DNA of 64,000 nt, from contig NZ_LGDD01000024.1 in the NCBI RefSeq assembly GCF_001279695.1, forward strand, positions 66,578 to 130,577. The letters are read 5' to 3'. This document shows, piece after piece, positions 43,766 through 52,564 of the stretch. The notes beneath the pieces are model-generated. The model was given only the letters and a program-made list of their open reading frames with translations. It had not been told where the DNA came from and did not search any database. Every line of letters begins with the position of its first letter. Position 1 is the stretch's first letter. This stretch comes from Streptomyces sp. WM6378. Lineage in GTDB: Bacteria > Actinomycetota > Actinomycetes > Streptomycetales > Streptomycetaceae. The position numbers and the translations under genes are program-made.

Positions 43766-43771
43766 TAGATT
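43766..43771 (+). promoter_or_regulatory. -10 box of a leaderless promoter (TetR gene)
   Basis: TAGATT lies six bases before the ATG at 43778, directly downstream of a palindromic operator. Confidence 0.5.
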
Positions 43772-43777
43772 GGCCCC

Positions 43778-44380
43778 ATGGCCGCACGCACCCCGGGCAC
43801 CTCGCGTGCCGATCTCATCGCCGACACCGCGCTCGCCCTGCTCACCGAGCGGGGCATGCGCGGCCTCACCCACCGGGCCGTCGACGAGCTGGCGGGGCTG
43901 CCGCAGGGCTCGACCTCCAACCAGGCGCGGACCCGCCAGGCGCTGCTCGAAGCGGCGGTCCGGCGGCAGGCCGAACGCGAGGCCAAGGTGCTCGTCCCGG
44001 CCGAGATGCCGGCACCCGGGAGCGGCCCCGACGAGCTGGCCGGCGCGCTGGCCCTGGCTCTGCACCGCCACCTCACCGGCCACCGCGAACTGCTCGTGTC
44101 CCGCTACGAGTTGGCCCTGGAGGCGACCCGGCGCCCGGAGCTCCGCGCGTACTACGACGCGGCCGGACGACAGTTCAGGGCGCCGCTCGTGGCTCTGATG
44201 AAGGCCGCGGGATCGAGCGCGCCCGAACGCCACGCGCTTTCCCTGATCTCGTTCAGCGAGGGCCTGATGTTCTCCTGCGTGGCGGGTTCCTACCACGCCG
44301 AGGTGCCGTCCGAGCCGGAGGTCCGGCGCGGCTTCACCGAGCTCCTTCGCGGCATGCTGGCCGGGCCGCCGCTCCGATAA
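43778..44380 (+). CDS. TetR family transcriptional regulator
   Basis: A 200-residue regulator. The N-terminal HTH region is RADLIADTALALLTERGMRG then THRAVDELAGLPQGSTSNQA (residues ~10-50), and the C-terminal helical domain would bind the inducer. The operator pair in the divergent gap, one copy overlapping its own promoter, indicates autoregulation and control of the monooxygenase/oxidoreductase operon. The inducer may be the substrate of the FAD monooxygenase; that is inference. Confidence 0.88.
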   Translation: MAARTPGTSRADLIADTALALLTERGMRGLTHRAVDELAGLPQGSTSNQARTRQALLEAAVRRQAEREAKVLVPAEMPAPGSGPDELAGALALALHRHLTGHRELLVSRYELALEATRRPELRAYYDAAGRQFRAPLVALMKAAGSSAPERHALSLISFSEGLMFSCVAGSYHAEVPSEPEVRRGFTELLRGMLAGPPLR

Positions 44381-44419
44381 CCGTTGGCTCCGGTCGAGGC
44401 CGTCGGAGAGGATGACGCC

Positions 44420-44956
44420 ATGACGACCTCCGAAGTACCGCCGGCCGAGACGACCGAGCGCGACGAGCCCGCACTGGACGCGGCCGAGCGGGCCATGCTC
44501 GACGGCTGGCTGGAGTACCACCGCCGGACGCTGGTCTGGAAGTGTTCCGGGCTCACCGACGAGCAGCTCAAGCAGGCCGCCGTGCCGAGCTCGACGCTCA
44601 CCCTGCTCGGCCTGCTGCGGCACCTGACCGAGGTCGAACGCTGGTGGTTCACCACGGTGTTCGGCGGCGAGCCCGACGCCTGGGTGTACGGAACCGAGGA
44701 GGACCCGGACGGCGACTTCCACTTCGGCCCCGACGACACCTACGCGGACGCCCTTGCCACCTGGCAGCGCGAGGTCGCGACCGCCCGCTCGCACGCGGCC
44801 AAGCACGACCTGGACGACCTCAGCGTCGGCACCGCCCGCGGCGGGCAGCACTTCGGCCTCCGCTGGATCTACACCCACATGATCGAGGAGTACGCCCGCC
44901 ACAACGGCCACGCCGACCTGATCCGCGAGGCGCTCGACGGCTCGACGGGCGACTGA
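44420..44956 (+). CDS. DinB family protein (DUF664)
   Basis: A 178-residue four-helix-bundle protein of the DinB/mycothiol-transferase type. Conserved histidines suited to binding a metal are in LLGLLRHLTEVERWW (about residue 62) and in THMIEEYARHNGHADLIRE (about 153-164). DinB-type enzymes in actinobacteria often use mycothiol. The ATG at 44420 follows GGAGAGG. The family function here is not defined. Confidence 0.85.
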   Translation: MTTSEVPPAETTERDEPALDAAERAMLDGWLEYHRRTLVWKCSGLTDEQLKQAAVPSSTLTLLGLLRHLTEVERWWFTTVFGGEPDAWVYGTEEDPDGDFHFGPDDTYADALATWQREVATARSHAAKHDLDDLSVGTARGGQHFGLRWIYTHMIEEYARHNGHADLIREALDGSTGD

Positions 44957-45052
44957 GCCCACGGAAACGCGGAGGCGGCCGGGTCACTCGTGCGGGCCAT
45001 TTATAGGCCCGTACTATCGCCCAACTCCCGCCGTAACCAGCAGAGTTGCCAG

Positions 45053-45508
45053 ATGCACCGAACCAGGAACGCGCTGAAGCTCATGACGGCCGTGGCAGCC
45101 CTGACCGTCTGCGGATGCGTCTCGGGCTGCGTCTCCGTCGACGCCCGGACCGCACCAACCCAGCCGCCCGCCACCCCGCCCGCCCGGCAGCAGGGCGAGG
45201 TCGCTCCGCAGCCGCAGATCGTCCAGGCCCCGGCCCGCGAGGCCCTGGACACGGCCCTGCCCCCGGACGCCCCCTCCCCTTCGCCGCCCCCGCCGCCGAA
45301 GGCCGAGCAGCCGGAAGCGCCCCGTCCTCACCACCACCCCCGGGCCGAGCCGCCCAGGCACCACCCGGCCGCCCCCAGGAAGCAGCACCCCCGACCCGCC
45401 CCCGCGCCGCCCGCCTCGGGCGGCATCTGCGCGCTGGGCCAGGGGTACGGCGGCTGGCAGGCGGACAGCCCGGAGGCCCGCATCTGCCGTGAGGCATACG
45501 GCAATTGA
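45053..45508 (+). CDS. Putative lipoprotein with Pro/His-rich linker
   Basis: A 151-residue protein. A signal peptide with hydrophobic core LMTAVAALTVCGC is followed by a lipobox-like VSGC (Cys26), so it is probably lipid-anchored outside the cell. The middle is rich in Pro, His, Gln and Ala (stretches such as PRPHHHPRAEPPRHHP), which could span the cell wall or bind metal. A short C-terminal part with two cysteines (GGICALGQGYGGWQADSPEA and ARICREAYG) resembles small extracellular domains in other Streptomyces proteins. No function is known. Confidence 0.7.
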   Translation: MHRTRNALKLMTAVAALTVCGCVSGCVSVDARTAPTQPPATPPARQQGEVAPQPQIVQAPAREALDTALPPDAPSPSPPPPPKAEQPEAPRPHHHPRAEPPRHHPAAPRKQHPRPAPAPPASGGICALGQGYGGWQADSPEARICREAYGN

Positions 45509-45576
45509 CGATCCGTCACACTTGGCCGGGATTGACGGTGGGCCGCACGGCATCGAGCTGAGGGGCTGAGGGCGGG

Positions 45577-46050
45577 TCACATGGCGTCCACCTGCCGCTC
45601 AAGCCGCCGCAGCGCCTCGCGGATGTCGTTCCCGTACGCGTCGTCGGACAGCGCGTCCAGGGCGGCGTGGGCCCGGCCGAGGTGGAGCCGGGCCTCCTCG
45701 GCGCGGTGCAGTTTCACATAGTCGGCTGCGAGGTTGAGGTGGAGGGAGGGGTAGAAGGCCCGCACCGCGAGCCAGGCGTGGTGCTCGGTGAGGCGCTCCT
45801 GGCTCAGGCCGTCGGCCGCCGCCAACGCCCTGAGATCCCAGGCCAGTTCGTCCCCCGTGTCGTCCTGCGCGTCCGCCATGTAGTGGGCCAGGGTGCAGCG
45901 GTGGAGCGCGTCGCCGTCCTCGCCGATCTCCGTCCACAGCGCTCCGAAGCGGTTGCGGGCCTCCTCGCGGTCCCCGCCGTGCAGCAGCATCATCGCTTGC
46001 CCGATCCGGGTCATCACGATGTCCCCCGGGGCTTCCTGCATGTCCGTCAC
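45577..46050 (-). CDS. TPR-like helical protein
   Basis: A 157-residue helical protein that reads like tetratricopeptide repeats: IGQAMMLLHGGDREEARNRF, then ELAWDLRALAAADGL and SLHLNLAADYVKLHRAEEAR. The GTG at 46050 is preferred because GGAG lies 6 bases upstream; an ATG at 46041 and a TTG at 46122 are alternatives. It probably mediates protein contacts; no partner is evident. Confidence 0.72.
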   Translation of the reverse strand: MTDMQEAPGDIVMTRIGQAMMLLHGGDREEARNRFGALWTEIGEDGDALHRCTLAHYMADAQDDTGDELAWDLRALAAADGLSQERLTEHHAWLAVRAFYPSLHLNLAADYVKLHRAEEARLHLGRAHAALDALSDDAYGNDIREALRRLERQVDAM

Positions 46051-46212
46051 CGCTGTCTCCACCAGTCGTCCAGTCGTCACGAAAAGCCGAACGGCTTCGA
46101 CGCTATCCGCCGCCACTGACAATCGGCCTCAGGCTCGGGCGGGGTCCCGGGGCTGTCAGCCGGACGCCGTCACAACGCCCTGCCGACGATCACGCCCCTC
46201 GGCCGGTCCGCC

Positions 46213-46896
46213 TCAGCCCAGGTTCGGCACGCGCCAGTCGATCGGGGCGTGGCCCTGCGCCGCGACCGCCTCGTTGATCTGCGTGAACGGGTGCGAGCCG
46301 AAGAACTTCTTGGCCGAGAGCGGCGAGGGGTGCGCGCCCTTGACCACCACGTGGCGCTCCTCGTCGATCAGCGGGAGCTTCTTCTGCGCGTAGTTGCCCC
46401 ACAGCACGAAGACCGCCGGGTCGGGCCGCGAGGCGACCGCGCGGATCACCGCGTCGGTGAACTTCTCCCAGCCCTTGCCCTTGTGCGAGTTGGCCTCGCC
46501 GGAGCGCACGGTGAGCACCGCGTTGAGCAGCAGGACGCCCTGCTCGGCCCACGGCATCAGATAGCCGTTGTCCGGGATGTCCAGGCCGAGCTCGTCGCGC
46601 ATCTCCTTGTAGATGTTGCGCAGCGACGGCGGCGTCTTGACGCCGGGCCGCACCGAGAAGCACAGGCCGTGACCCTGGCCCTCGCCGTGGTACGGGTCCT
46701 GGCCGAGGACCAGGACCTTCACCTTCTCGTACGGCGTCGCGTCCAAGGCCGCGAAGACCTCCTCGCGCGGCGGGAAGACGGGGCCCTTCGCCCGCTCCTC
46801 CTCGACGAACGCGGTGAGCTCCTTGAAGTACGGCTTCTGGAGCTCCTCGCCGAGGACGCCCTGCCAGGACTCGGGCAGCATGGCGATATCGGTCAC
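46213..46896 (-). CDS. ung: Uracil-DNA glycosylase
   Basis: A 227-residue family 1 uracil-DNA glycosylase that starts base-excision repair of uracil in DNA. The water-activating motif is VLGQDPYHGEGQGHGLCFSV (about residues 62-81), the second motif is LLLNAVLTVR, and the DNA-intercalation loop is GAHPSPLSAKKFFGS (about 188-202). All catalytic residues are intact and the length is normal. Confidence 0.96.
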   Translation of the reverse strand: MTDIAMLPESWQGVLGEELQKPYFKELTAFVEEERAKGPVFPPREEVFAALDATPYEKVKVLVLGQDPYHGEGQGHGLCFSVRPGVKTPPSLRNIYKEMRDELGLDIPDNGYLMPWAEQGVLLLNAVLTVRSGEANSHKGKGWEKFTDAVIRAVASRPDPAVFVLWGNYAQKKLPLIDEERHVVVKGAHPSPLSAKKFFGSHPFTQINEAVAAQGHAPIDWRVPNLG

Positions 46897-46990
46897 GTCA
46901 ACAACCTCCGTGGGACATTCGGTTACCGCACCCTCGGTGCGGAATTCAGAACCTACCGGCCACCACTGACAACGCCGTCCGCGCCCGCCC

Positions 46991-48574
46991 CTACCAGCTG
47001 GTCTTGCGGTGCAGCTCCCACATCTGCATGACGGTCTGCGGGTCCATGGCGCGCTCGCCGCCCGCGATGTCGTCGCTCGCCGCGATGTAGAGCTTGCCCT
47101 GCCACAGGGGCAGCAGCCGTACGTCGTCGACGAGGATGTCCTGGGCGCGCTCGAACTGCTTGCTCACCGCGCCCCGGTCGGAGATCTCGCGGGACTGCGG
47201 GATCAGCTGCGTGGTGATCTCGCGCGGATCGTAGGGCGTGCCGACCGCGTTCTCCTTGCCGACGAACGGCGCGATGAAGTTGTCCGGGTCGGGGAAGTCG
47301 GGGAACCAGCCGCGCCCGAAGACGGGGAAGTCGCCGGCCTGGAAGCCCTCGGTGTACGTCTTCCAGGGCCGGCTGTTGAGCGTGATGTCGAAGAGGCCCG
47401 AGGAGTCGAGCTGCCGCTTGAGCTCCTGGAACTCCGCCGCCATGGAGGAGCCGTAGCGGTCGGTGGTGTACCAGAAGGTGAGCGGGACCGGGCCGGTGAT
47501 GCCGGCCTTGCGCAGGATGTCCTTCGCCTTGGGGACGCTGGGCGAGCCGAAGGCGTCGAAGAAGCTGGTGGTGTGCCCGTTCACGCCGGTCGGGACCATG
47601 GAGTACAGCGGTTCGGCGGTGCCCTTGTAGACCTTGGCGACCAGGGCGTCGCGGTCGACGAGCTGGGCGACCGCGCGGCGTACGGCCGGGTTCGCGGCCT
47701 CGGGGTCCTTGGGGTTGAAGACGAGGAAGCGGATCTCGGTGCCGGTGTTCTCGACGAGTTCGAGCGGCTTGCCCGCGGCCTTCTCGTTGCGTACGTCCTC
47801 GACCTCGTCGGCGGTGATGCCTCGGTAGGTGACGTCGATCTGCTTGTCCTTGAGGGCGTCCACCATGGTCTTGGAATCGCGGAAGTAGCGGATGGTGACG
47901 CCGTCGTTCTTGCGCTGTGCGAAACCCTGGTAGCTGTCGTTCTTCTTCAGGACCGCGCGGTCGCCCGCCTTGTACGAGTCGAGCGTGTACGGGCCCGAGC
48001 CGGTGAGCCCGCCGTCGTCGCGGAGCTTGTCGGCCGGGTACGCCTTGGGGTCCACGATCGACATGGCGGGCGCGCCGAGCACGTAGGGGAAGGTCGCGTC
48101 GGGCTTGTTGAGGTGGAAGGTGACGGTCAGGTCGTTGTCGACGGTGACGTTGTCGAGGCTGGTGAGCAGCCCCTTCGGGCCCGCCTTCACATTGATCTTC
48201 ACGATCCGGTCGATGGAGTACTTGACGGCGTTCGCGTCGAGCTTCGTTCCGTCGGAGAAGGTCATTCCCTTGCGCAATGTGCAGGTGAACGTGCGGCTCG
48301 ACTTGTCCTGGAACTGGCAGGACTGCGCGGCGTCGGGCTGCGGCGCGCTGCTGCCGGTCGGGAAGGCCACCAGAGTCTGGAAGACATTCCGGTACAACTC
48401 CCACGATCCGTCCCAGGACGCGGCCGGGTCGAGCGTGCTCGGTTCGCTTGTCGTCCCCACTGTTATCCCCTGCTGCGCCTGCGAACCGCCCCCCGAGAGC
48501 AGTCCGCAGCCGCCGAGCAGGGATATGGACGCAAGGGCCGCCATGGTGCGCCGGCAGATGGTCCGTTTGAACAC
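46991..48574 (-). CDS. ABC transporter substrate-binding lipoprotein (family 5, peptide/opine type)
   Basis: A 527-residue extracellular binding protein. The signal peptide ends in a lipobox LGGC (about residue 22; CRRTMAALASISLLGGC). The family 5 pattern is clear: EPSTLDPAASWDG near the N-terminus, the LRKGMTFSDGTKLDANAVKY segment, and a late GRGWFPDFPDPDNFIAPFVG. It should capture peptides or similar solutes. The GTG at 48574 has GAGGAG 7 bases upstream. No permease or ATPase genes are adjacent, so it must work with a transporter encoded elsewhere. Confidence 0.9.
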   Translation of the reverse strand: MFKRTICRRTMAALASISLLGGCGLLSGGGSQAQQGITVGTTSEPSTLDPAASWDGSWELYRNVFQTLVAFPTGSSAPQPDAAQSCQFQDKSSRTFTCTLRKGMTFSDGTKLDANAVKYSIDRIVKINVKAGPKGLLTSLDNVTVDNDLTVTFHLNKPDATFPYVLGAPAMSIVDPKAYPADKLRDDGGLTGSGPYTLDSYKAGDRAVLKKNDSYQGFAQRKNDGVTIRYFRDSKTMVDALKDKQIDVTYRGITADEVEDVRNEKAAGKPLELVENTGTEIRFLVFNPKDPEAANPAVRRAVAQLVDRDALVAKVYKGTAEPLYSMVPTGVNGHTTSFFDAFGSPSVPKAKDILRKAGITGPVPLTFWYTTDRYGSSMAAEFQELKRQLDSSGLFDITLNSRPWKTYTEGFQAGDFPVFGRGWFPDFPDPDNFIAPFVGKENAVGTPYDPREITTQLIPQSREISDRGAVSKQFERAQDILVDDVRLLPLWQGKLYIAASDDIAGGERAMDPQTVMQMWELHRKTSW

Positions 48575-48705
48575 GTGCACGCTCCTCGATCGGCCATGGG
48601 TCGGCAGACCATACCGCAGTGCCCCGCTGGGTCGACCGACCGTCTCAGCAGGGCACGTTGGAATATTCAGGAGCAAATCCGCTCAGTTTTCGCGGACCTC
48701 CCGCG

Positions 48706-49467
48706 TCAGTGGACTCCGGCGTTCAGGAACAGCCCGCCGTCGACGACCAGCGTCTGTCCGGTGACCCAGTCCGACTGCTCGGAGGTGAGGAAGGCCGCCG
48801 CGCCGCCGATGTCGGCGGGCACGCCGAGCCGGCCGAGCGGGTAGGCCGCGGCGGCCTCCGCCTCGCGGCCCTCGTAGAGCGCCTGGGCGAACTTGGTCTT
48901 GATCACGGCCGGGGCGATCGCGTTGACCCGGACCACCGGCGCGAACTCGTGCGCCAGCTGGAGCGTCAGGTTGACCATGGCCGCCTTGCTCATGCCGTAC
49001 GCGCCGATGAAGGGCGAGGCGGAGACGCCGGCGATGGAGGCGATGTTGACGATTGCGCCGCCGTTGTCCTTCTGCCAGGCCTTCCAGGTCTGCTGGGCGA
49101 AGCCGAGCGCGGAGATCACGTTCGTCTCGTACACCTTGCGCGCGACGTTCAGGTCGAGCTCGGCGATCGGGCCGAACACCGGGTTCGTGCCGGCGTTGTT
49201 GACCAGGAAGTCGACCCGGCCGAAGGCCTCCATGGTGCGCTCGACGACGGTGGCCTGGTGGACCTCGTCGGCGGCCTTGCCCGCGACGGCGATGACCCGG
49301 TCGGAGCCGAGCCGCTCGACGGCCTCCTTGAGGGCGTCCTCGCCGCGTCCGGTGATGCACACCCGGTCGCCGCGGGCGACGAGCGCCTCGGCGATGCCGT
49401 AGCCGATGCCGCGGCTGGCTCCGGTGACCAGGGCCACCTTGCCCGACAGTTCAGGAAGTTCAGTCAT
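48706..49467 (-). CDS. SDR family oxidoreductase (FabG-like)
   Basis: A 253-residue short-chain dehydrogenase. NAD(P) motif VTGASRGIGYGIAEAL (residues 14-29), NNAG (about 90-93) and the catalytic set with Tyr-x-x-x-Lys in YGMSKAAM (about 155-162) and the Ser in NIASIAG. It follows a second FabG-like gene on the same strand after 17 bases, so the two are co-transcribed. The two proteins differ widely in sequence. The substrate is not defined. Confidence 0.87.
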   Translation of the reverse strand: MTELPELSGKVALVTGASRGIGYGIAEALVARGDRVCITGRGEDALKEAVERLGSDRVIAVAGKAADEVHQATVVERTMEAFGRVDFLVNNAGTNPVFGPIAELDLNVARKVYETNVISALGFAQQTWKAWQKDNGGAIVNIASIAGVSASPFIGAYGMSKAAMVNLTLQLAHEFAPVVRVNAIAPAVIKTKFAQALYEGREAEAAAAYPLGRLGVPADIGGAAAFLTSEQSDWVTGQTLVVDGGLFLNAGVH

Positions 49468-49484
49468 GTCCCTTGCCCCTGGCC

Positions 49485-50246
49485 TTAGTTGAGCGGTCCG
49501 CCGGCCACGTACATGACCTGGCCGGAGACGAAGCCGGCGGCGTCGCCCGAGAAGAAGGCGATCGCGTTGGCGATGTCCTCGGGGAAGCCGACGCGCTGGA
49601 CGGGGATCTGGGTGGCGGCCGCGGCCTGGAACTCCTCGAAGCCCATGCCGACCCGGGCGGCGGTCTGCGCGGTCATCTCGGTGACGATGAAGCCGGGGGC
49701 GACCGCGTTGGCGGTGATGCCGAACTTGCCGAGCTCCTTGGCGAGGGTCTTGGTGAAGCCCTGCAGGCCGGCCTTGACGGCGGCGTAGTTGGCCTGGCCG
49801 CGGTTGCCGAGCGCGGAGGACGAGGAGAGCGAGACGATGCGGCCCCACTTGGCGTCCACCATGTGCTTCTGACAGGCCTTGGCCATCAGGAACGCGCCCT
49901 TGAGGTGCACGTTCATCACGGTGTCCCAGTCCGACTCGCTCATCTTGAAGAGGAGGTTGTCGCGCAGCACGCCCGCGTTGTTGACGAGGATGGTCGGCGC
50001 ACCGAGCTCGGCCGCCACGCGCTCGACGGCCGCCTCCACCTGGGCGCTGTCCGACACGTCGCAGCCGACGGCGATGGCCCGGCCACCCGCCGCGGTGATC
50101 TTGTCGACGGTGTCCTTGCAGGCCGCCTCGTCGAGGTCGAGTACGGCGACGGCCCGGCCCTCGGCCGCAAGCCGGACGGCGGTCGCGGCGCCAATGCCCC
50201 GCGCCGCCCCGGTCACGATGGCGACACGCTGCTCGGTGGTGGACAT
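49485..50246 (-). CDS. 3-oxoacyl-ACP reductase FabG-type (SDR)
   Basis: A 253-residue SDR. The cofactor motif is VTGAARGIGAATAVRL (residues 11-26), NNAGVLRDNLLFKM follows at about 88-101, and the catalytic SSSSALGNRGQANYAAVKAG carries Ser, Tyr and Lys. The NNAGVLRDNLLFKM segment resembles FabG-type beta-ketoacyl-ACP reductases. GAGGAG precedes the ATG at 50246. It is the first gene of the two-SDR operon. Whether it serves primary fatty-acid synthesis is uncertain, since no other fab gene is nearby. Confidence 0.87.
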   Translation of the reverse strand: MSTTEQRVAIVTGAARGIGAATAVRLAAEGRAVAVLDLDEAACKDTVDKITAAGGRAIAVGCDVSDSAQVEAAVERVAAELGAPTILVNNAGVLRDNLLFKMSESDWDTVMNVHLKGAFLMAKACQKHMVDAKWGRIVSLSSSSALGNRGQANYAAVKAGLQGFTKTLAKELGKFGITANAVAPGFIVTEMTAQTAARVGMGFEEFQAAAATQIPVQRVGFPEDIANAIAFFSGDAAGFVSGQVMYVAGGPLN

Positions 50247-50394
50247 GCTGTTCTCCTCGCCCTGGGATCCGCGGCCCTCAGTCACTGAGCAACCGCTTAG
50301 TAGCTTCAGCAGTCGAGACGCTAGAAGCCCTGGCACCCGGTGTCAACGGCCCACGGATCCCCCGGCGCATGTCACACCCCCCGCCGGGCGGAAA

Positions 50395-50778
50395 TCAGCG
50401 CACCAGGAGGTCGAGCAGCCGCTCGGCCTCGGCCGCCGGATCGGCGGTCAGGCCGGTGTGCACCGGGCCCGGCTGGACGACCGTGGAGCGCGGCGCGATC
50501 AGCCACCGGAAGCGGCGGCCGGCGTCGTCACCCGCCGCCTGTCCGGCTCCCTCGCCGCCGCCGCAGACGCCCTCGACGGCGCGCAGCGCGGCCCGCACGC
50601 CCACGACGTCCGCGGCCGGGTCGAGCGCCTTCAGCTTCGCCTCGTCCAGATGGGTGCGGGCCGCGACGAAGGAGTGGGCGCGGCAATAGACCAGCACGCC
50701 GGCGTTGAAACATTCACCGCGCTCGACGCGTGGCACCACGCGCAGCAGCGCGTACTCGAAGACATCGCGCTTGCTCAA
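50395..50778 (-). CDS. DUF3037 family protein
   Basis: A 127-residue protein beginning KRDVFEYALLRVVPRVERGE and containing GVLVYCRAHSFVAART, both typical of DUF3037. No catalytic motif is evident. It overlaps the upstream HipA-kinase gene by four bases (ATGA), so the pair is translationally coupled and conserved as a module in actinobacteria. The function is unknown. Confidence 0.85.
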   Translation of the reverse strand: MSKRDVFEYALLRVVPRVERGECFNAGVLVYCRAHSFVAARTHLDEAKLKALDPAADVVGVRAALRAVEGVCGGGEGAGQAAGDDAGRRFRWLIAPRSTVVQPGPVHTGLTADPAAEAERLLDLLVR

Positions 50779-51638
50779 CGGTCGGCATCCTTCTCGCGGC
50801 TCTTGCTGTTCTTGGTGGGGTGCGGCCAGGGCTTGGCGTGCTCGGTCAGCCAGCCCGGGGGCTGCGGCGCCTTTGTCTTCACCGGGGCGTCAAACGTGAT
50901 CCGCTCGTGAATGTCGGCGGACCGGGCGAGCAGCGGTTCGACATAGGCGCGGCGCAGCGCGTCGGTGGTGTCGAACCCGGGCTCGTCGACCAGCCACTCG
51001 CAGGGCACCAGGGCCGCGACCTCGGTCAGGAGCTCCTCGGTGACCAGCGGCGCGAGCTCGGCGGCAGCGGCGGCGATGTCGGGCCCGAACGGCGCGAGCG
51101 CGTGGTCGGAGGCGTTGTACGGCTTGGCGGCCGACGCCGCGGCGCCGGGCCAGTTGTGGTGCCAGATCATCGTGGCCCCGTGGTCGATGAGCCACAGGTC
51201 GCCGTGCCAGACCAGCATGTTGGGGTTGCGCCACGAGCGGTCGACGTTGTTGATCAGCGCGTCGAACCAGACGACCTTGCCGGCCTCCACCGCGTCCACC
51301 TGGTAGGCGAGCGGGTCGAAGCCGAGCGAGCCGGGCAGGTAGTCCATCCCGAGGTTGAGGCCGCCGCTCGCCTTGAGCAGCTCCTGCACCTCCTGGTCGG
51401 GCTCGGACAGGCCGATGACCGGGTCGAGCTGGATGGTGACCAGTTCCGGGACTCGCAGCCCGAGCCGCCGGCCGAGCTCGCCGCAGATGACCTCCGCGAC
51501 GAGCGTCTTGCGGCCCTGGCCGGCCCCGGTGAACTTCATGACGTACGTTCCGAGATCGTCGGCCTCGACGATGCCCGGAAGCGATCCGCCCTCACGCAAC
51601 GGCGTGACGTACCGGGTCGCGACGACCTCATTCAACAT
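50775..51638 (-). CDS. HipA family kinase
   Basis: A 287-residue kinase-fold protein of the HipA type. Candidate catalytic elements are the loop DALINNVDRSWRNPNML (about residues 125-141, with Asp-Arg and two Asn) and the magnesium-site LWLIDHGATM (about 148-157), which replaces the DFG motif. The start is MLNEVVATRYVTPLREGGSL. No HipB-like antitoxin is present; the coupled neighbour is DUF3037. The target of phosphorylation is not known, so toxin activity should not be assumed. Confidence 0.83.
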   Translation of the reverse strand: MLNEVVATRYVTPLREGGSLPGIVEADDLGTYVMKFTGAGQGRKTLVAEVICGELGRRLGLRVPELVTIQLDPVIGLSEPDQEVQELLKASGGLNLGMDYLPGSLGFDPLAYQVDAVEAGKVVWFDALINNVDRSWRNPNMLVWHGDLWLIDHGATMIWHHNWPGAAASAAKPYNASDHALAPFGPDIAAAAAELAPLVTEELLTEVAALVPCEWLVDEPGFDTTDALRRAYVEPLLARSADIHERITFDAPVKTKAPQPPGWLTEHAKPWPHPTKNSKSREKDADR

Positions 51639-51728
51639 TTTCCCGGGCCATCCATCTCTTTGGCGTTCTCTTTGGGCGTTGCAATCAACGGCATGCTTGG
51701 GGAGTAGTTACTGCGGGGCCCCGTGGAC

Positions 51729-52112
51729 TCAGTGGAGGCAGAGGCAGAACGGATGGCCGGCCGGGTCCGCGTAGACCCGCCAGTTGGCCTCCGGGCGAAG
51801 CTGGTCCGTCCGCTCAAGGACGGTCGCGCCGAGGGCGAGCGCCCGCTTCTCCTCCCCTTCCAGGTCGTCCACGTCGAAGTCCAGGTGGATCTGCTGCGGG
51901 TGCTGCTGGCTGGGCCATTCGGGCGGCCGGTAGCCGTCCACCCGCTGGCAGGCCAGCGGCGTTCCCTCGAACCCGTACACCTCGACCCAGTCGGAATCCC
52001 CCGAGTCCGCGACCACCCGGCCGCCGAGCAGGTCCGCGTAGAACTCCGCGAGCCGTACCGGATCGGCGCAGTCAAGGGCGACCGCCTGCAGCTTTCGAAT
52101 CACTTCCGACAC
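51729..52112 (-). CDS. VOC (glyoxalase/bleomycin-resistance-like) protein
   Basis: A 127-residue VOC-fold protein with two beta-alpha-beta-beta-beta units: KLQAVALDCADPVRLAEFYA at the start, IHLDFDVDDLEGEEKRALAL in the middle and VYADPAGHPFCLCLH at the end. Members are metal-dependent lyases, isomerases or ligand-binding resistance proteins. The specific role is unknown. Confidence 0.85.
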   Translation of the reverse strand: MSEVIRKLQAVALDCADPVRLAEFYADLLGGRVVADSGDSDWVEVYGFEGTPLACQRVDGYRPPEWPSQQHPQQIHLDFDVDDLEGEEKRALALGATVLERTDQLRPEANWRVYADPAGHPFCLCLH

Positions 52113-52564
52113 CCCTCGTCCCTGGACGGTTTCAGCGACTCCCCCGTACGAGAGGGTCGCACCCGAGCAACCGTACGCGGTTCCTCGGCCGGGCTGCGGC
52201 GGGGTGACGGCGAGTGGCGCCGGTCGGTGCTGCGACTGGAGCGGGCGGCACGCTCGATCAGAGGGGGCCTGCCGGAATGGAGCGTCCGTCTCGCAACTCC
52301 CGGCTCAACAGCCGTCAGCCATAAGAAAGTTCGGCCATCGCGGCCATTACGACAACAGTCACCGGCACACCCCGGCCCACACCAATTTCCTGCGAATCAG
52401 CCCTGTTTGACAAATCTCAGCCGGAGCAGGGAAGATCATTAAGTAAAGGTGCAGACCATTAAGGAATCGTTAGGGTAACGCGTCCGTAGTGTCGTGAATG
52501 CGGTGATGCCTGGAGACCCGGCCGCCGACGCGCTGTGGGAATCATCACGCGCAGCGGAACCTGA
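52113..52564. other. Intergenic region upstream of the SARP gene
   Basis: About 450 bp without a convincing gene. The segment 52370-52490 is AT-rich for this genome and holds two CATTAAG repeats 20 bp apart and a TTAGGGTAAC stretch, so it probably contains the SARP promoter. Confidence 0.45.
52437..52463 (+). promoter_or_regulatory. Direct repeats in probable SARP promoter region
   Basis: CATTAAG occurs at 52437-52443 and 52457-52463. Heptamer direct repeats are a common binding pattern for SARP/OmpR-type regulators, and a TAGGGT box follows about 9 bases later. Whether the SARP itself binds here is inference. Confidence 0.35.

Noticed and set aside
45523..45548. CCGTCA/TGACGG inverted repeat between convergent genes
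   Set aside because: Only six bases per arm with a 14-base centre; too weak to call a terminator or operator.
50775..51638. HipBA toxin-antitoxin system
   Set aside because: No HipB-like DNA-binding antitoxin is adjacent; the coupled gene is DUF3037.
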